Origin: Cristatella mucedo
Lineage: Eukaryota > Bryozoa > Phylactolaemata > Cristatellidae
DNA length: 64,000 nucleotides
Reading direction: 5' to 3'
NCBI GenBank assembly: GCA_009760855.2
Contig: WPIO01000020.1
Location: 248,001-312,000, forward strand
The notes below the pieces were generated by a model. It made no database searches. It was given only the letters and a program-made list of their open reading frames with translations, and was not told where the DNA came from. Shown here piece after piece: positions 1 through 13,142 of this stretch; within the stretch, counting starts at the first letter, position 1, and the number at the start of each line of letters is the position of its first letter. The position numbers were made by a program, and so were the translations under genes.

Positions 1-550
1 AGGCGTGCCTGCCGAAAGCAACATCAAAGACTCCGAAGTCGGCCGACAACAATGCGCCCTCTGAGCCCTAGACACAATGGCTGGTGGGAGATTGGAACCT
101 GAACGTGTGCTTGCGGCCCCACTACGGCCCAATCAGGCAGCCCAGGGCGTGGTGCTGCCTGAGGTGGCAGGCACATGCTCTGCAAGATGGATTACCTGAG
201 CCCAGGGGCACTAAGGGTAGTGGCATAGTGGGTACTCCGAGTGGGCAGGTGACTCAATAAGTGGGTCCCTAGCATAATTCTAGTGACCCTTGACCTTGCC
301 CCTCGGGCAAGGTCATAGAAGCCCGGAGGCTTGGCCTCTTCACACCTCCTGGTCGACAAATATTGCATGAGTAGGGCACACTGGGCCCCTTCGTATGCCT
401 ACGGCATGGAATAGACGATAATACATATTAGAAGTGCTCAGCACGACGGTTTTAACACTTAAAAGGTGACCGCTAGGTAGCACCGAGACCCCTACCCAGG
501 GGACTAAGCAGCCAAAGCTGGACTCAGCATTTGACCTTATCAAGGGCAGC
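1..550. other. unassigned non-coding DNA
   Basis: I see no convincing exon, splice pair or repeat family here. The short open frames lack coding character. Confidence 0.4.
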
Positions 551-551
551 C

Positions 552-615
552 AATCAATATATAATTCATTTATACTGCACCCTCTGAGAACTTAACCTCT
601 ATTCAGGTGCTTAAA
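552..615 (-). repeat. SINE-A/LINE-type 3' tail fragment
   Basis: Read on the minus strand this is the conserved tail: an aggtgcctgaataGAGgTTAAGTTCTC-like segment, then gtGCAgTATAAATGAATTATAT. It matches the 3' end of the SINE-A copies near 17.1 and 54.1 kb. The tRNA-like head is absent, so it is a 5'-truncated copy. Confidence 0.6.
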
Positions 616-619
616 CTAG

Positions 620-3400
620 AGTGGTGCCAGGCAAGCCAGGGCGATGTTGGCCCACCAGCAAGGACCGAAGGCATGCCGAGTGCTCCCCCCCCCCCCCACC
701 ACCACCACCACCACCACCACCACCCTCTTCGGTATGGATATACCTGTAGAAAGAAGCCACCAGCAGCAGCAGCAGGTGGTCCTATGCATTGGCCACGCAC
801 GTGCTCTTTCACTGCCGCCGGCCATCTTTCATTGCTCTTCGGCTTGGCTTCGGAGCCTAGCTTGCCCAGTGTGGCTACAGTGTGACCGCCTGGATGATTC
901 GGCTCCCGGAAGCCACGCAATGGTGGCTCCTGCCTCCTATGCCATACTTTTCATAAGGGTGAGTGGCCACAACTCAACAGTCATGCTCCACACTCCACGG
1001 CTGCACGCCAAACGTTTGGATGTTCTCGTACATACTCTGGCACTGCAAGCACTGCAAGGTCTGGGTGCACTAGTGGACAGACTAGTCACTCACGTAGCAC
1101 AGACACAGAGTGCAGCAAGCAAACAGACACGATGCATTGAGCACCCACGCCTTGCGAAAGCCACTGCAGGCTAATGCCTACACAGAGCTCATCTGCGCAC
1201 AGCAGCACTGCATACGTAATAGGCCCTGAGGACATCTTGATTGCCCTTCTCTGTCCCTATTGGTTCGAAGCAGAGAGACGCCCACTATAATGCTAGTCGT
1301 TAGTCATGCTCGCCCCTTGCTCACTGACGCCCTGGATTTCGGATGGAGAGGCGGGCTTCCTGCTGACATACCGTTGCTTGGCTAAAACCAGGTTGCCAAG
1401 TGACTCACGTGATATTCCCAGCGCTGGCTGACAGAGGAGGCTCCAGAGCAGGGAGCTACCGCCGAAGGACGCCCGCCGCCTTTACAAGGGCCTGAACACC
1501 ACGGACTGCTGTGGCTGACCAGTGGAGCGGGTTGAAGTCATACTATCGATCTAAAATGAGACAGCAAAGCTGCCTCCCTTAATGCTAACAGTGCCTATGA
1601 TGAGCGGATTCGTTAGTCTATGTTACTGTTAGTCTATGATATTCACAACACACACAGCTGGCCTTGCTGCCATAGCAGTTATACATACCCATGCATGCAT
1701 GTGCACTTTGATTGGCCATTCGATTTGAGTGCAACAGGGAATACAATCAAAAGGAAAGCAATCTGTATGACACCATCTTCACCTACTCGAGGACTTGTTG
1801 TGCCCAGCCTACAGCTTGACCATTTTTGGGACAACCCGCTGTGCAGCCATCTGGCCCGAGAGCAGCGGCGCTGGCATTGTGAGCTGGCCGGCCCTGGTTC
1901 AGGGCAATTGGCCGATGAAAAAAGTCCTCCTGCCAGCACAATTCAAGGCTTTGGCTTGGGAAATGTGCTGATGCATCAGCCGCTAGCCTGCCGTGAGGGT
2001 AACATCTTGCGATGCCACTTGCTAGCAGGCAAAGGGGGTAAAGAGCAGGTCCTGGTCCCACTCTGTGGACCGACCCAACGGAGGTGGGATGGGTGTCAAC
2101 CAGCACGCATACCGTCAGACATCCCCATTGGGCCTTTCTATCATTTGGCTGCCTCTGGGAAGATCAAGGTCTGATCCCCTCCTTGGCATAATCCTGGCTA
2201 TGCTCCACTTGTCAACGGCTTTGCTATTAGCTGATGCTCTACTGCTCATCTAGCAGTAAGGTCACGATACTTGCCGTGGGTTTGATGGCTGCAGCAGGTA
2301 TTCCTTGTTGCAACACGTGTGCAATGCTGTAGGAATCAGCGCCTCTTTACTTTATGCTGCTGTTCCTAGATTGTGGGACTGGCAATCCACAATTCTTATG
2401 CAACCGCAGGCCTTCTACCTTTGGCTGAAGACTGGGGGAGGGGGAGTATGTCTTTATTGGACACCATTAGCTGATAATCTACTTCTACTTCTACTTCTGC
2501 TACTTCTTTGCTGCCTACTTCCTCGGCTGCCCAAATTCAGCTGGCCGGCTCAGTTTTTCTTTTTTTTCTCTTACCGAATGACCATCGAAAGCCTCTCAGG
2601 CTTGCAAGGGTGCTCGTCAACGGGAACGTTACAGGAAGCTGTCAACGTAACGATCCTCAAACTAATAACCATTTATTACGTGCGACTAGGTAGAGTTACA
2701 GAAGGCATTAAATGCTGGCATACAGTCACAGTGGGGGGGGGAGGAGTACGCAATGCGCATTGGCTTTGATGGTGCATTCCTTCGACGTTCTTTTGGCCAA
2801 GGCCTGGCTATGCCAGCTATGAAGAGCTCTGGTGTCCATTAATAGCCGTGCTTCGGCGCTCGAGCCGTAGATCTTGAGCAATAACCCGGGGCAGCTGGCT
2901 GCCCCGTGGGCGCCAGCTGGCAAAAGCTGGAGGTCCGCAGGCAGTGCCGCCCTGCTGCTGCTGCCTCAACCGCCGGCACCTCCATTTGCTACCTGCTGAG
3001 CAGGAACTAACGCCGAGTGCTGGTCCCGTGATGCGCAGCCCCCAGCTCGCGCCATCGGGCGCTAAGCGAGCGGTGCAGCAGCCGAGCTGCACATGCAGGC
3101 CGAAGCCTGGCGCACACTTCCGTGTGCCTCCAGCCCCCTCCTGCGCGGCTGCCCGGAGGCCAGCTACGTGCTGCGGATATTACAACGTAGACTAACGAAC
3201 CCGCTCATCATAGGCGCTGTGAGCATTAATGGTGTGGCAGCTTCCAGTTTTTAGATCGATAATAAGAGCCTGCCGGAAGGCCAGTTCAACCCCTCCACAA
3301 GTAGTCAGCCAAAGCCAAAGAGTTCAGGGTCTTGTAATACCACCGAAGATATATTGTTGTCTACATCCTACAAAATGGGTATTCAATATGCCAGAATATC
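620..3400. other. unassigned DNA with short simple repeats
   Basis: No gene could be supported over 2.8 kb. It holds a C-run followed by (CAC)n at about 685-724, a (CAG)5 tract at about 761, a CTTCTACTT-type repeat at about 2480-2510 and a G-run at about 2731. Long open frames near 644-1174 and 1620-2174 run through or beside the repeats, overlap frames on the other strand and show no recognisable domain. Confidence 0.4.
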
Positions 3401-3409
3401 TGTAAGTAT

Positions 3410-3410
<1 letters not shown>

Positions 3411-3453
<43 letters not shown>

Positions 3454-3543
3454 ATATTGTGTGTGCACATGATTGTGAACATATACAATATTATTGTGCA
3501 CAATGCTACAGTGTAAACTATATATACATACATACATACATAA

Positions 3544-3601
<58 letters not shown>

Positions 3602-3602
3602 C
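3411..3602. repeat. (TA)n / (CA)n compound microsatellite
   Basis: An alternating TA tract at about 3411-3443 is followed by about 100 bp of unique sequence, a (CA)n tract at about 3547-3582 and a closing (AT)n tract to 3602. Open frames across it encode only IY, CV or TH repeats. Confidence 0.9.
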
Positions 3603-3927
3603 CATGCCTATAGATATTAAATATATTACGTGGATGGGATTAATTTGTAGACATAAGGCTTGAATACCTAGCCCTAACTAAGCGGCTGTCCCAATTATGC
3701 AATGAAGCAACATGGCTTAATGCATTACAATGCATTAGGTTTCGATATACATAAACGGAGGCAGCTTTGATTAGCCGGTGATTTAACCAAATTAACAGGC
3801 ACCTACTCTTTCTATACATCTCTGTATCTTTAAATATATGTAGGCCTGACCTACTGTTCACTGTAGTTTTGTAAAGCTGCTGTGCACTTGATGAATGGTA
3901 ATGATAATTGAATTCAAGTAAAAAATG

Positions 3928-3992
3928 TGAAGGGCCTGAATAGAGATTCAGTTCTCTCCGACCACTATACAAATGAATTATATTTTTTAAGG
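3928..3992 (+). repeat. SINE-A/LINE-type 3' tail fragment
   Basis: It contains GAAGGGCCTGAATAGAGATT, CAGTTCTCTCC and CACTATACAAATGAATTATA, the common tail of SINE-A. Only the tail is recognisable. Confidence 0.55.
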
Positions 3993-3999
3993 CAAGCTG

Positions 4000-5055
4000 C
4001 CCGTTTAGTTTGTCAGGGACAGGTGTTGTACACTGACAGTTCGACAAAATCTCACCACTATGCCACTCGTTAGGGGAGGTCCCATTAACTGCTGCTTTAA
4101 TTGACCAGCAGCTAATGCTAACCAAGGCCGAACAGGAAGCAGCTGGGAGATTATTGGTGATGATTCAGTGACCTGAGTGCACAGCCGGTGGAGCTCTGAG
4201 CCCCGAGTCGATGGCACATGCTCGGACATGCTAGGCGGTGCCACAATGCCGAGGACAAGGAGGCTCGGAGCATTGGGGGCTGCAGCTAGTGGTAACCACC
4301 AGCAGCAGCGAGCCTGGGTCAATATGAAAAATAGGCCGCTCCCCCCCCCCTCTACAGCCACTCAACTCTGTGGTGGCTGCACCTGGAGTAGGCTCAGTGT
4401 GATATATAACGTAATGCATTGTTCTCTGCAATGACCCATTATGCAAGGAAAAGCTGGAGAACCCTGCAGGCCACGGTGGCACTGCAGATCGAGTTGCAAG
4501 GGCCGGCCAGGCTGACCTAATGCAGAGAGAGGGGGAGGGGAGACTGGCCGGGCAGCTACCGATGGCTGACTAGGATAGTATACCATAGGTCTGGGAGGCC
4601 GTATTACAGGCCCCCTATCAAGCCTATAAACGGCCTCGTGACAATTGGCTTGAGGCCTGCAGCCAACCCGATGAGACAGTAGTATCCCAGCGACAAGGAC
4701 CCCGTCACCCTACCCACCCCGAGAGACGAGGGTCCAGCTCTCAAGTCGACCGAAAAGAGCTATGCAGCAGCCGTGGCAGCAGCCCATGCCATGCACTGTG
4801 TCCCAGCCGAAGGCTGGGATGATAGGCTACATAAAGGATGACTGAACTTGTGGGGTGTAGTGTGTGTGTGACAGGTGCTATCGCCTGCTCTGCTGCTATT
4901 AAATGCTAGCTCGAGTACAGCGAAAGGCAAACGCAAGAGAACTGTTCTAGACCGTCCGAGGAATTAGGCTGTTGAAGCAGCTGCCACAGCATTGACTTCC
5001 ACCACAGAGGATATGCAACAGGCCAGTAGAAGGAGGAAGGAAGGAAGGAAGGAAG
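4000..5055. other. unassigned non-coding DNA
   Basis: No exon or repeat family recognised, apart from a C-run at about 4341-4350 and a short GGAA repeat at about 5034-5054. Confidence 0.4.
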
Positions 5056-5057
5056 AC

Positions 5058-5331
5058 ATTATCCCCCCTCACCACCCTTACAGCAGGGCAGCAGCACCTG
5101 GGCCTGGTCCCCTACTCCTATGCCCGCCGACCCGCCAAAAACGAGGAAAATTATGTTTTAGTTCCACTCGATGAGCAACTGCCAAGTTCGTATCGAATAA
5201 ACACTTAGTTTGCACAACAATGTTTCCTTAGTTTCGGGTCTAGCCCACTTGCATGTAAATTTGAGGGTCTTGCCCCCTATATAAACATTTTTTACCCTTT
5301 GCCCCAAATGATAATCCTGGCTCTGACATTG
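5058..5331. mobile_element. hAT-like non-autonomous element (MITE), copy 1
   Basis: The minus-strand end reads CAATGTCAGAGCCAGGATTA and continues into a TTTGGGGCAAAGGG stretch. This resembles the terminal repeats of many hAT elements (CAGTGGCGGAGCCAGGATTT followed by a G-rich run). The body shares blocks with the copy at 12.1 kb: a CCCCCC(T/A)CACC stretch, a CTACAGCA-like block, a GAAAATTATGT/GAAAATATGT block and TTCCACTCGATGA. The 5' boundary was not resolved. No transposase is present. Confidence 0.5.
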
Positions 5332-5353
5332 CAACAGGCCCAAGCACACAGCC

Positions 5354-7420
<2,067 letters not shown>

Positions 7421-7422
<2 letters not shown>

Positions 7423-8525
7423 AGAAAGAGGTCAGATAAATGGGTCAGGCACGTGAGTAGGTGGAGTAGTGGCATCAGTGCCAGTGCGACACGGCTCTGC
7501 CAATGGCATGTGCTATCAAGCCAGCAACCAATCTGACAATAGCACGGTAGCATCTAGTTCTGCTGACAAAGCCTGTGCTTGTACTGTCGGCAGGCAAAAC
7601 GTGGAAGTAATGGAGCTGATAGCAGAAAACGGCGATTGATAGCTATGATAACGGCTGGCAGCAGTCGAACAGCAAACTGAGAGGCTATTCGTCGGAGCCG
7701 GCAGGCAGCTGGCAGGTTGCATAGATGGCTGACCCGGTTGGGTGGGTGGACCCAGGAGTTCTTGCCTTTAGCAGGACACCGATAAATTTAGCCGCACGAA
7801 GCAGAGTAGTCCGGAGCACGGCTCTTTCTGTAGACATGATCGCCCTGCTGTCGGTGGCAGCTGACAAGCTGGCGCAGCCAAGATGCCAGACAATCGCTGA
7901 ACGTTGGCAGCAACACACCGAAAGACCTTAAGGATCTGATGACGACGCTTTCATGAAACAAAAGTATGGAGGCAGTGGTAGCCACGGTCGCCGGTTACAA
8001 GCCAGGGGTTATAAGCCACTAAACATTGGAAGAAAGGGTTATTATACTAGGACATGGGCATTGCCTCTGTATTGCTCTACTCCTTTCACCTTAACCAAGG
8101 CCGTGAACCGTAAGGCCATACTCGAGCCGTATATGGACTTCTTGTGCGATCTGAGGCGTCACCGGAATAGCAGCAGCGTTACAATGACTGCCAAACGTTG
8201 CCCTTTGTCACTCCTTGGCCTCCCGCTAGCAGTACAGCTCATGCAAAGAGGACGTGGCTGGACGGGCAGACAGGGTTCAAGGTCCTACCAGTCAGTTTAA
8301 GGTCCTTTCGTTATCCTGCTTCCGGCTTGTCTATCTGAAATACTTACTCCCCAGACTTCTTCCCCTAGTACCGCCAGCTCCTCCAGCAGCTTCCTCCCCT
8401 TCCGTCTGGTAATGTAACTGACCCTCAAATCAACCTCAAATCCTCTGGAGACCGCTACTTCAGTTATATCAAATACTGGAGCATAGTACCGACAGATATA
8501 ACTTTGTAATGCTAGTGCAAACAGC
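7421..8525. other. unassigned non-coding DNA
   Basis: No supported exon. A plus-strand open frame at 7953-8300 and several overlapping minus-strand frames have no recognisable domain or splice context. Confidence 0.4.
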
Positions 8526-8528
8526 AAC

Positions 8529-8615
8529 AATAATAATAACACATCGTTTATAGATTCCTTCGAGAACCAAATCTCTATCCAAGCGCTTTAGAGCTCGTAT
8601 GAGCTCATACATGAT
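8529..8615 (-). repeat. LINE 3' tail, reverse orientation
   Basis: AATAATAATAAC is followed by GAGAACCAAATCTCTATCCA and AGCGCTTTAGAG. This is the reverse complement of the AAAGCGC...GAGAGATT...TTCTC...(TTATTATT) tail found on other LINE copies. Confidence 0.55.
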
Positions 8616-8905
8616 GCACAACTCATGACTTGACGAGCTTTAACAGAAAGCTAAGAACCCACCTGATCCTCATAGCACGAGCTTTAACAGAAAGCTAAGA
8701 ACCCACCTGATCCTCATAGCATTTGCTCCATCCAACTGAATTGTCCTTTATGTGCTTGTGTATGCAGCAATCCTTTATGTGCTTGTGTGTGCAGCAATTG
8801 TGAACGGTATCATTCCTAATCTGTTGAGTGTTTCCCTTGCAGCATCTCTCCCGGAGTGTCTAGAAAGATTGAGTCCCCTTCGGGGAATTATTATCACTGC
8901 TAGGC
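8616..8905 (+). mobile_element. LINE 3' end with internal tandem duplications
   Basis: The segment encodes the end of the LINE ORF2 (a phenylalanine/leucine-poor version of the usual TFKKKLKTHL ending) and then the 3' UTR with TCCTTTATGTGCTTGTG...GCAGCA. The tail has GTCTAGAAAGATTGAGTCC. A 44-bp unit at 8634-8677 is repeated exactly at 8678-8721, and a 27-bp TCCTTTATGTGC... unit is doubled just downstream, so the copy was altered after insertion. Confidence 0.6.
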
Positions 8906-8984
8906 TGAGGAAGTGGAACGAGAGCAAGCCCCAATCACCCATTTATGCATTCCATGCACCACTTCTATGCAGCCCAAGGTAACA

Positions 8985-9480
8985 ACAACAATAATAATAA
9001 TAATAAAACATGAATAGGTCATCCCAAGAGAACTAAATCTCTTTCTGGGCACTTTATACATGATGGAAAGGAAGGATGTCAATTGGTTAGTGAATTTCTG
9101 CACGTGTAAACACATAAACGACAGTTTACATGGACGGAACAGCGGCTGTGCGGAACTGGTAGGTTTTTAGCCTTCGTTTTAAATTTCGCCAAGTCATAAA
9201 ACGTGTGTCGGTCGATAGTGACTACCAGGCTTTGGCAGCATAGGAGCTGAAGGCACTGTCTCCGAGCGAATTGAGATTGGGCAGAGGCACTACCATAGGA
9301 CCAGAGTTGGAAGAGTGGGTGGTGAGATGGGAACCGAGACTGGGATAATCTTTCAGGCAGGGCCAGAACACAGAGTGGATGCTTGAAGGGGGAGACAATA
9401 CAGCAGAACGGTGAGACAGCGGTAGGTGCACCGTGGCAGTTTCGACGATCGCGTCAGCCGAGCCTCGCTGCTGAATTTTG
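8985..9480 (-). mobile_element. 5'-truncated LINE, ORF2 C-terminus and 3' tail
   Basis: Minus strand, in order from high to low coordinate: a remnant ORF2 end with the block LGDSAFSSYAAKAW (9222-9270), then a decayed FKRRLK-type ending near 9150-9190, then the tail CATGTATAAAGTGCCCAGAA...GAGATTTAGTTCTCTTGGG and an ATT-rich end at about 8990-9008. GDRAFSxxAPKxWNSLP followed by FKxxLKTxLF is the standard C-terminal signature of L2/CR1-group non-LTR retrotransposons. Confidence 0.75.
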
Positions 9481-9499
9481 GACCGACTGTAAGCATCTT

Positions 9500-10100
9500 G
9501 TTTTTTGTACTCGTGCGACTTCTAGTCTCTTCTAACCTAAAGGCCTTCAGGTCAATAATATCCCAGCGAACTCAGCAACGGCACATGGCGGCAGACGACA
9601 ACTGCAGTGCAGCCACAATGGCTGGGCAAGCATTTGAGCGCCCTTGCGGTGCCCGGTGCAAAGCAATTCGTCTAATACGATGGCCATTAGGTGCTTTCAC
9701 GATTACCTACTCTCCTGTTATTTCAGCCGATTAATAGTGCCCTTAGAACAAAGCAGCAGTCCAACTGAGGCTGACGAAGGTAAGGCAAGCCTAGTACAAC
9801 TGGGCTACTGGTTGCATCGAGGCGACCGAACTCGGCGAATGCAAGAACAAGCTTGGCTGAGTAATTCTTGGAAGCAGTGGTAGCATAAGGCATGCTGGCT
9901 GCTCCCAGCGAGGAGCATCCGTCCACTAGGAAGTGGCAGGTACGGCAGATCCTCTCGATCTAGTTCTGCAGCATCAGTGCAGTCCGGTGCAAATCTAACC
10001 GCCGACTGCCTTCTGATTCGATAAGGGGATTCGCCGAACTCGCTTGGAGAAGAGAACGGAAACCTACTACATGTGCCGGGTGTGATTGCAACGTCGTCCA
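9500..10100. other. unassigned non-coding DNA
   Basis: No supported gene or repeat in this stretch. Several overlapping open frames on both strands lack recognisable features. Confidence 0.35.
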
Positions 10101-10119
10101 GCGAGATGACCCAGACTAG

Positions 10120-11035
10120 CCTTGCATCGGGAAAAAGGCATGCCGGAAAGTCGTCCCCCCCTAAGACGCGGGGCGCTTACACTGACGCGTAGTAGCCGGC
10201 CCACGGGAGTCGGGGATCTGCCACGGCCAGCTTTCGCTGCCGCCGCTCACCCACCGCGGAATGTCCGTGGGGCGGGCGGAAGGGATGCGCGGGCAGGAAC
10301 GTAAGGGGATCGTCTTGTCTCAGCTCGCAGCAAGACGGGATCGGAGAATAATCAGACGGCCCAGTAGCGACAGCACTAAGCGAACGCACGCTGCTGAGGC
10401 AGCCGTACAGCGCCGCCCTCCTCGGTATGCGAGTTCTTAATCACTCTCCTGACAAACGAACGGCGAAAGGTTGGGAGCTGCAGCGGCCAACAGCCCGCAT
10501 CAGTCGCTACGTTTCCAAGCCGTCTGTCCCCCCCAAAGGCTCCTACTTCGCTCCTTTCACGGTAACTTCTAAGAACAATCCGGACTGCGGCATCTAAGGA
10601 ATCGGCGTTTACCGCCACCGCTTCAGCACCTCTCATACGTTCTCCAGCAGCGATCCTGGGCACCTTCGACTTAAATAAGAACCTACCGGCAAGACCGGCA
10701 CCGCCCGAAAATCGGATCTGTCTGCTGCTTAGGCTAGCACACGAAATTGGCGACTTACCCGAGGTTAGACGAGCACGCACGCACGCTTCCCGGTCCAGCC
10801 GCCAGTCGAGCGCGCCTCGGGGAGCCGAGAGTGGGCGTAGACATAACCCGAAACAGCCACCGGGTGGCATTGCGGCGGCGGCTGCGCATGCGCACGGGGC
10901 CCGGATTTGAGCCGCTTCGGCGAATGCGGTACTCGGTTGGGCGTCGTCCTACGTTCAGACGATGCTCAGCTGGTGCGGCTTGGGACCGTCCGAGATGGAC
11001 AACGCGCGAGTGCAACACGACATCTACCGCTCTCT
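10120..11035. other. GC- and CpG-rich island, possible promoter region
   Basis: CpG is locally frequent, unlike the flanks. Open frames of 87-164 codons exist on both strands (minus strand 10376-10870 is the longest), as expected in GC-rich DNA, and none shows a known domain. It may be a CpG-island promoter with a first exon, but I cannot choose a strand or a start. Confidence 0.35.
10883..10894. promoter_or_regulatory. NRF1-type palindrome TGCGCATGCGCA
   Basis: The perfect 12-bp palindrome TGCGCATGCGCA matches the core recognised by NRF1 (GCGCATGCGC), a common element of animal CpG-island promoters. It lies in the centre of the GC-rich island. No transcript is attached to it here. Confidence 0.4.
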
Positions 11036-11445
11036 AGGATGCAAGTGGACATTTGCAAGCGGCAATAGCCGGGCACCAGTGAGAAAGACCGAAAGAGCAC
11101 CACTTGTTGCTGGGCCTTTCGATACTGGTCGCAGTCACGCCCGCAGTGGGCAGGCCTCCGAAAAATCTGTCTGCCGGGTGCCTGCGATATCGCTGCTCCT
11201 TGAGCAGCTGACTACCTAGCCCCTTGCTAAAACCACTTGTTGGTGCTGAGTAAGTAATCAGGTTTCTCTGCCCTAGGCTGCTTTTCAGGGAAGATCCGGA
11301 CTTTCGCACCGCTTTCCGCTGCATCCCCCTCGACGGTCGGTGCCGTCTCCGTCTTCGTTGGAATTGTGAAAGAGGATTTCGACATATCTGGTCAGCTCTT
11401 GGGGCATTTCAAAATAATATATATAGTGCATAGTTGTGGTCCAAA

Positions 11446-11446
11446 C

Positions 11447-11485
<39 letters not shown>

Positions 11486-11500
11486 CTGCGCGCGCGTGCT
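11446..11500. repeat. (TG)n microsatellite with CG-rich end
   Basis: A (TG)n tract of about 20 units ends in CCTGCGCGCGCGTGC, an alternating purine-pyrimidine stretch. The 24 bp just before it recur beside another (TG)n at 58.4 kb. Confidence 0.9.
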
Positions 11501-11834
11501 CGTGAGTGAGAGAGCGAAAGTGAGAGCGAGAGAGAGAGCCTCTGTCAACGGAAAAGATCTAGAAAGGGTACGTCAGCAGGCGTCTAGAGAGCGAACTTCA
11601 TCAGCGCCGGGTGTGGCGCCATATCCGGAGAGGGTAATGCCGTTAGGAGGCATCGCTCGCGTACTGCTTGGTAAGGGTTTCGCAAAGTACGTCGCGAGTG
11701 TCGTACATTCTTACTACTGGCCTTTTCCCCATTATTTCGAGCAAAATGGAAGCTTGCCAATTTCTTAGTACAGGCACAAATTCAGAACGCGAAGCCTGCG
11801 AATAAAAATTCCCACTAACAGAGCTAAGGCTGTG

Positions 11835-11932
11835 AGGGAATAGGTAGGTTTTAGCTTCCTTTTGAATGTCGTCAAATCAGGAGATGCCTCGATGTCAGTC
11901 GTTAGTGAATTCCAGGATTTATTAGCAGCGAC
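11835..11932 (-). mobile_element. LINE ORF2 C-terminal fragment
   Basis: Minus-strand translation gives SWNSLTTDIEASPDLTTFKRKLK, here read as KSWNSLTTD then SPDLTTFKRKLK. This is the same ORF2 C-terminal signature as other copies. A SINE-A copy directly abuts it. Confidence 0.6.
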
Positions 11933-12080
11933 GAGCTGGTTTGGTCCAGCAGTGAAGGTGCTCGCTCCCGACCAAGGTCTGCCTGAGGTCGTGGGCTCGA
12001 GCTCCGAGGCATATGTGAAGCGCCTGAATGGAGATTTTTAAGTTATCTTGGGGCGCTATACAAATGAATTATGTTTTTTA
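11933..12080 (+). mobile_element. SINE-A, near full length
   Basis: tRNA-like head: TGGTTTGGTCCAGCAGTGAA (A-box region), then CTCGCTCCCGACCAAGG and a B-box-like GTGGGCTCGAGCTC. Tail: GTGAAGCGCCTGAATGGAGA, then AAGTTATCTTGGGGCGCTAT and ACAAATGAATTATG. The head derives from a tRNA; the tail resembles the hairpin end of the LINE family. A hAT-like element follows immediately. Confidence 0.7.
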
Positions 12081-12087
12081 AACAAAC

Positions 12088-13142
12088 CAGTGGTGGAGCC
12101 AGAGTGCAGCGTGGGCATTTCCCCCCACCCACCCACCCACCCACCCCACCCACCCCCCCCCCCCGCTACAGCAATGCAGTGACCTGGGCCGACACTTTAC
12201 CCTACGCCCCATCTCCCCGATCATCACCAACGATGAAAATATGTCTGAATTCCACTCGATGACCAACCGCCAGTGCCGTCCACCGAATTTGGTGGCGTCC
12301 ACCGAATTCTCCTGGTGCTGTCTCGTCCTGTCCCTCAATCGCCGGTGAGCAGCCCGCCCTCCTCCCTCGCTTTCAGAGAAACGCGTCCGGCAACTGCCGG
12401 TGACGGCGTCGAGATGGAGCCGAAGACGAAGAAGGACCTTGGCGAGCGTCGCCCTATCATTATATAACTAGCCGGGACAATGGGGTTGACAACTCAGCCA
12501 ATATCAATCACCTCAGCGACCTCTGCCTCCCCTTGCTCACAGCTCGAGAACGCAGATGCTCTTCACCCACTTCTTTCGTTCTCACGGAAACCGTCTAACA
12601 ACTCTAGGACGGCTGTGGCACAGCGACCTTGGGCAAGTGTTGCCCCATTCTCAAATTGCTAGCCGGGACTATAGGGTCAACAGGCCAGCCAATGTCAATC
12701 ACCTCATGATCCTACTACGATGGCTGCATCCTCTTGCTCGAGGCTCTAGGACAGAGGTGTTTCCTGCAGAGCAGCTCTTGTTCGCTCTAAAACTGAGTCA
12801 AGCCGGCGCTGTGCTACAATTGTGCTGCAATTTTTCTTAACTGCGGGTCAATCCCCGCCTACATGAGGCTTTTGCGGGCCTTGCCCCATACATAAAAACT
12901 GTGCAGGTCTCGCTGTCTAGATCAGTGGTTCTCAACCTTCCTAATGCCGCGACCCTTTAATACAGTTCCTCGTGTTGTGGCGACCCCCAACCATAAAATT
13001 ATCGTGTTCAAAAAATGGAAATTCGCGTTTTTCGATAGTCTTAGGGTGACCCCGGTGAAAGGGTCGTTCGACCTCCAAAGGGGGCGTGACCCATAGGTTG
13101 AGAACCGCTGCTCTAGATGGAAATCCTGGCTGGGCCACCGAT
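12088..13142. mobile_element. hAT-like non-autonomous element, copy 2, with 191-bp internal repeats
   Basis: The left end is CAGTGGTGGAGCCAGAGTGC and the right end, inverted, is CATCGGTGGCCCAGCCAGGA, consistent with imperfect hAT terminal repeats. The interior holds a (CCCA)n/C-run at about 12120-12164 and a roughly 191-bp tandem repeat (AGCCGGGAC(A/T)AT(G/A)GGGT at 12470 and 12661, with a partial earlier unit). No transposase is visible. A SPIN-type MITE is inserted near the right end. Left-end sequence is shared with copy 1 at 5.1-5.3 kb. An exact target duplication could not be confirmed. Confidence 0.5.
12923..13110. mobile_element. SPIN-type hAT MITE, copy 1 (188 bp)
   Basis: The left end is CAGTGGTTCTCAACCTTCCT and the inverted right end is CAGCGGTTCTCAACCTATGG. 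The flanks are GTCTAGAT (12915-12922) and CTCTAGAT (13111-13118), an 8-bp target duplication with one mismatch, as hAT transposases make. The body has the blocks GCCGCGACCCTTTAATACAG, TTGTGGCGACCCCCAACCAT and GGTCGTTCGACC. From memory of the literature these are diagnostic of the SPIN (Space Invaders) hAT group, known for horizontal transfer among tetrapods and some invertebrates. It is too short for a transposase and moved in trans. Confidence 0.85.

Noticed and set aside
8634-8721. CRISPR-like direct repeat
   Set aside because: Only two contiguous copies without spacers, in eukaryotic LINE sequence.
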